This document shows, in pieces, positions 60,301 to 64,000 of a DNA stretch of 64,000 bases. The stretch comes from Sphagnum magellanicum. Its lineage: Eukaryota > Streptophyta > Sphagnopsida > Sphagnales > Sphagnaceae. The notes beneath the pieces were generated by a model. That model was not told the DNA's origin. It was given only the letters and a program-made list of their open reading frames with translations, and made no database searches. Each line of letters starts with the position of its first letter. Position 1 is the stretch's first letter. Both the position numbers and the translations under genes were made by a program. The DNA is taken from NCBI GenBank assembly GCA_021904315.1, contig CM038923.1:558001-622000 (forward strand), written 5' to 3'.

Positions 60301-63300
60301 TTCACATTTGATGCTACATAAGATTTAGAGTTACATAACATTTTGTGTGTGAACTTGTAATTTTTCAAACAATTTCTAACATTGAAATACCATTGAGATC
60401 ATTCTAGATGTGACTAGACCTTTTGTTTATTTTTTGAATTTTAGTGGTTGCATGGAAGCCATCTTTTAACCCCCAAAACACTTAATAAGCCAAATAAGTT
60501 TTTCTTGGAATTTAGGTGGGTGTGGATGATGGAAATTCATATATTTTCCACATGAATTTGGGTGAAGGTTTGCTTAAATAAGTGCTTAAATTGAACCTTA
60601 AATAGGTGAACCCAATTGCATGCGTTCAAAATGGCACAATGAAGGTGGTGGATTGAAGGTGGATGTAGCAAGGGTTAAATTTGAAAACTCATTCATGCAT
60701 GTGATTTCCAATATTGGTATTAATTCGATTTCCTTTTGATGTTGTTGCTTATTGTCAAAGTTTTTCATGTTCACATTCACATTCCACAAATTGCATGTTT
60801 TATTAATGCTTGAGCAATTTCACTATGGTTTAAATTTGATTAAAACTTCAAATCCAAACATGAAATGGGTGTATGAAAGGCTAAACTTTCAAAGTTGTGA
60901 TAGGAAGTAGATGAAGTATGATAAAAAGAAAGTGCACAAGGAATATAAATCTTATTTTTGCCTTACAATACATTTTCACATAGGTGTGTTCCAAGAAATA
61001 ACCAAAAGTGTGTTATGTTAGGCCAAAAATGTTTTGGATTCGAACATTGGTGTAAATTAGGATTGGTTAATGAATTATGAATGCACTCTGAAACATGCAA
61101 AACCTCCACCATTTTTAGTGTGATAAGGCTAATTAGGTTCATTCAACTTAACTCAAGAAGACGACACACTTTAAATACCCCTAACAAGTTGTGTCCAAAC
61201 ATATTTCAAACATTTCTATGCAATTTGTGTCCATTATCAATACTTGTGTCATTAAAGACAAAATTTTCTTTTGTATCTTGTATTATTTTTTTGATCAAGT
61301 TTGAACACCTTCAAGGAAATAAAACCTAGTATTCATTAGTAGTTTACTTCCAATCATTTATAATATCATGAACCTATAAGGTAACAATTCTTATCATTGA
61401 ACATTTAATGTATTAGAGAATTGTAAATCCACACACATTTTTTGGATGCCTATGGGTTCAAAATCAAAGTGTAGAGCTCTTTAAGGTACACTTGGATTTG
61501 TTCAAATTGGTCAAAAATTGAAACAATATGAAATTTGGAAATAAGGGGGGTAATTTTATTGAAATGAATTAAACTCATATGCCTTGTGACTATTTGAACA
61601 TACTATTGCCACCCTACAAGAAAACAATCCAATGTTGTCAACTACACATTGCTTACCCTATGCACAAAATGGTCCAAGTGTAAATTAAAGTTGTATTGTT
61701 TTCTTACATTAATGTTCACATCTTAGTGTGTTAGTGTGTGGTCTAGATTTGGTTAAAACAATGGACTTCAACTTCTATGGTCATGGGGAGATAAGTGTTT
61801 CGATAAACATAAAAAGATCCCTATATTCTTTCACAATTGTAGTAGAACATGTTGCTATGAAATCTACTTTATAAAATTTTCAAGGCTATTTTGAATTATA
61901 TGTTCAATTGTAATCAACATTTTTACGACCCTTCTAGTTTTTTTCCTTATTTTGTCTTTTATTTAAAAATTTTGTTTACTTCCTTTTCCATGGCCTTTTG
62001 TTGCCATCTTCCTTGGTACTCAATATATGTGATAATGTGGGATTGTGAATATTCCATTAAGGTTTCTTTGCCCTGAATTTCCTTGTAGACAAATTCAATA
62101 ATGTCAATAGGTTGGCAATGCACAATTCTTGAGTTATGTTTGCCTTATTATGTGATTCTTGTAGTGATTCTAAAAGTTGTTGATCCAAGTGATCAACCAA
62201 TAGTTCATTGACTTCTTATAATCCTTATGTGGCCGTAAGATTCCTTGTTATTTCCATGTCTTTGTTTAGGCAAAGGAAATCTTTTCTACAAAACTTGTTC
62301 CTATAACATTCATGAACAATGCGACAACAAACTTTTCCTCCATCTAGGGTTGCCATTAACTTCATCAACAAAGCTATAATCTTCTTCATTTCTTGTATTG
62401 TTGTTTGATGTTATATACAACTACTAGGCAAAAGTTTGTCATTCATCGTGTCAAGGTTAGGATGTTAAATTCCTAATTCTTGTAATCATAAGTCAAATTT
62501 GGTATTCTATTTGGACAATGTTTTATTTAATGCACTTTCAACCCACACATCCAACATGATTTTGTCTAGTTTTAAGTAATTATTTTTTACCATTGCATTA
62601 TTTCTTTCCATTTAAAACTATTTTGAAAGGCTTGAAACATGGCATATCTAGGGGTTGTAGTGCACGTGATATGTATGGCTTGGAAGTGTAATAACATTTA
62701 ACCCAAACTATTGTGCATGCTTTATTGCTTCTAAAATAATATACACAATTCATGCCCATTTAGGATTAGAAGATGCAAATATGTTTGAAAATTCTCACTT
62801 GGTATAATTTTTTTGAAGAAACTTAAAAATTCTTTGAACATGAATGTTGTCATCCAAGCCTTCTTGGGCATTATCATGCAAGTCCTTGGATTGCATAATC
62901 TAATGTAATCATCTTGCAATCTCTCACCCTTGAATATATAGAATTTTAGTAAAAACCCACATATTTCAAAGTTAGCCATCTCGAGATTTAGGGTTGATAA
63001 TGTAAACTTGTTGTGAACCACATTTAACTAGAACATGACATTGAATTGTCTACTTGCTTGGATTCCTACCTCATTTGAATTATAAATGTCATCTACATTG
63101 TAATTGTGTAAGGTGTAAAATGTTTATAAGGAATTACAAAACAAGCCAATCAAACTTTTCATAGAAGTTATAGGACTAACTAATCAAACTTTGTGCTTTG
63201 TGCAGTTGCAAGATAGGATGGGCCAACTTTGTTAGTTCAACTCTTTTCATTTAGATGGTCAAATAATCAATTTAGTGATATGTTCCAATGTCAATTGGCC

Positions 63301-64000
63301 TTCTTCAAAGATGCCACCCCTCTTTGCATTACATCCATGGCCTCTTTTAATTGATCATTTGTCCATTTTGCTTCTTACACATGTAGTAGGCTCCTTTTAT
63401 GTTCTTGAAATTTATATTATGGGTGGTGCATGTTCAAGTGGGACATTCTCTTTGTCCATACTTGACTACTCCAACATGTTGTTCCTTTTTTTCTTTAACA
63501 CAATATTGAATATCATGTTGTTCTTGCTCCTTTTCACATTAACCTCCAATAGATGGGGGTTGTGCATTCGAGCCCCACAAGAGGTATCTCCTTGTCTTTC
63601 CTATAATCAATCATCAAACCAATAATATAATAGGTTAGTTAGGTTAAGAAATGATTGAATAGCATGTTCATGTGTCATTATATTAGTATTAATGAGATGG
63701 AAAAAAATTACAAAGATTTTTCACTCCAAATTTTGATATGTTGTTGTGCAAGTTGTGGGAGTGAATCTTAGGCTATGATAGATTGAAACATGTTGAAATT
63801 TGTAATGGCCAACCTTCCTTCTACCATTTGTTGTTTAATTGATCACATGTTTAACTATCTAGCAATTGTATAAAAATTTAATGAACTTTTTCTTATATAT
63901 TTTGTCTTTTTAAAAAATTTCACGTTCATCAAACTCCTCTATTTTCATATCTATTCTCTTCTCTTTTGTTGTTGGTATTAACATTGTTACATTAGATACT
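57301..64000. other. AT-rich intergenic sequence
   Basis: No gene, intact transposon or RNA gene recognised. Frames such as 62731-63021 (minus) and 63275-63625 (plus) have hydrophobic or low-complexity translations with no recognisable motif. Confidence 0.4.

Noticed and set aside
63535-63575. GCATTCGAGCCCCAC as a tRNA B box or SINE
   Set aside because: No A box at the right distance upstream and no stem pairing.

Overview
This window looks like nuclear DNA from a land plant with a large, repeat-rich, strongly AT-biased genome. The evidence is spliceosomal introns in the two recognisable genes, arrays of the plant-type telomere word TTTAGGG, a Helitron-type end, a tRNA-derived SINE-like segment, and a gene of the TPD1 (TAPETUM DETERMINANT 1) family, which is a land-plant family. 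I cannot name the species. No bacterial, organellar or viral genes were recognised, and most open frames are chance frames in AT-rich or simple-sequence DNA.

Layout. 0-6.3 kb is non-coding repeat DNA: a 205-bp tandem repeat, a dispersed ~175-bp repeat, and a three-copy family of about 0.5-0.9 kb of which one copy is inverted. At 9.25 kb there is a probable Helitron 3' end on the minus strand. It is followed at 10.38-12.03 kb by a broken, intron-bearing copy of the splicing factor gene PRP18, then about 2 kb of higher-GC sequence with no identified gene. 14-35 kb is intergenic, with minisatellites at 16.1, 19.9 and 21.3 kb, a TATA/poly(A) pair resembling LTR control sequence at 20.2 kb, a MITE-like inverted-repeat element at 30.55-31.36 kb, and a 0.3-kb tandem duplication at 31.5 kb.

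The one gene that appears intact lies on the minus strand at 35.7-39.4 kb. It encodes a secreted cysteine-rich TPD1-like protein. Four exons can be joined by introns that are all phase 1. The last exon, which carries the six-cysteine domain, is present twice in tandem. Both copies have intact acceptors of the same phase, so the gene could make two ligands with different cysteine domains and the same N-terminal half. This is the most interesting feature of the window.

40-46.3 kb is rich in minisatellites and microsatellites: a 36-bp array, two TTTAGGG-bearing arrays, and a 110-bp array with GGTTAT/ATAACC palindromes. 46.3-64 kb is AT-rich intergenic DNA in which I recognise only a tRNA-derived SINE-like segment at 57.2-57.3 kb and short dispersed repeats. 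No two genes here form a pathway: the PRP18 copy is broken and unrelated to the TPD1-like gene.
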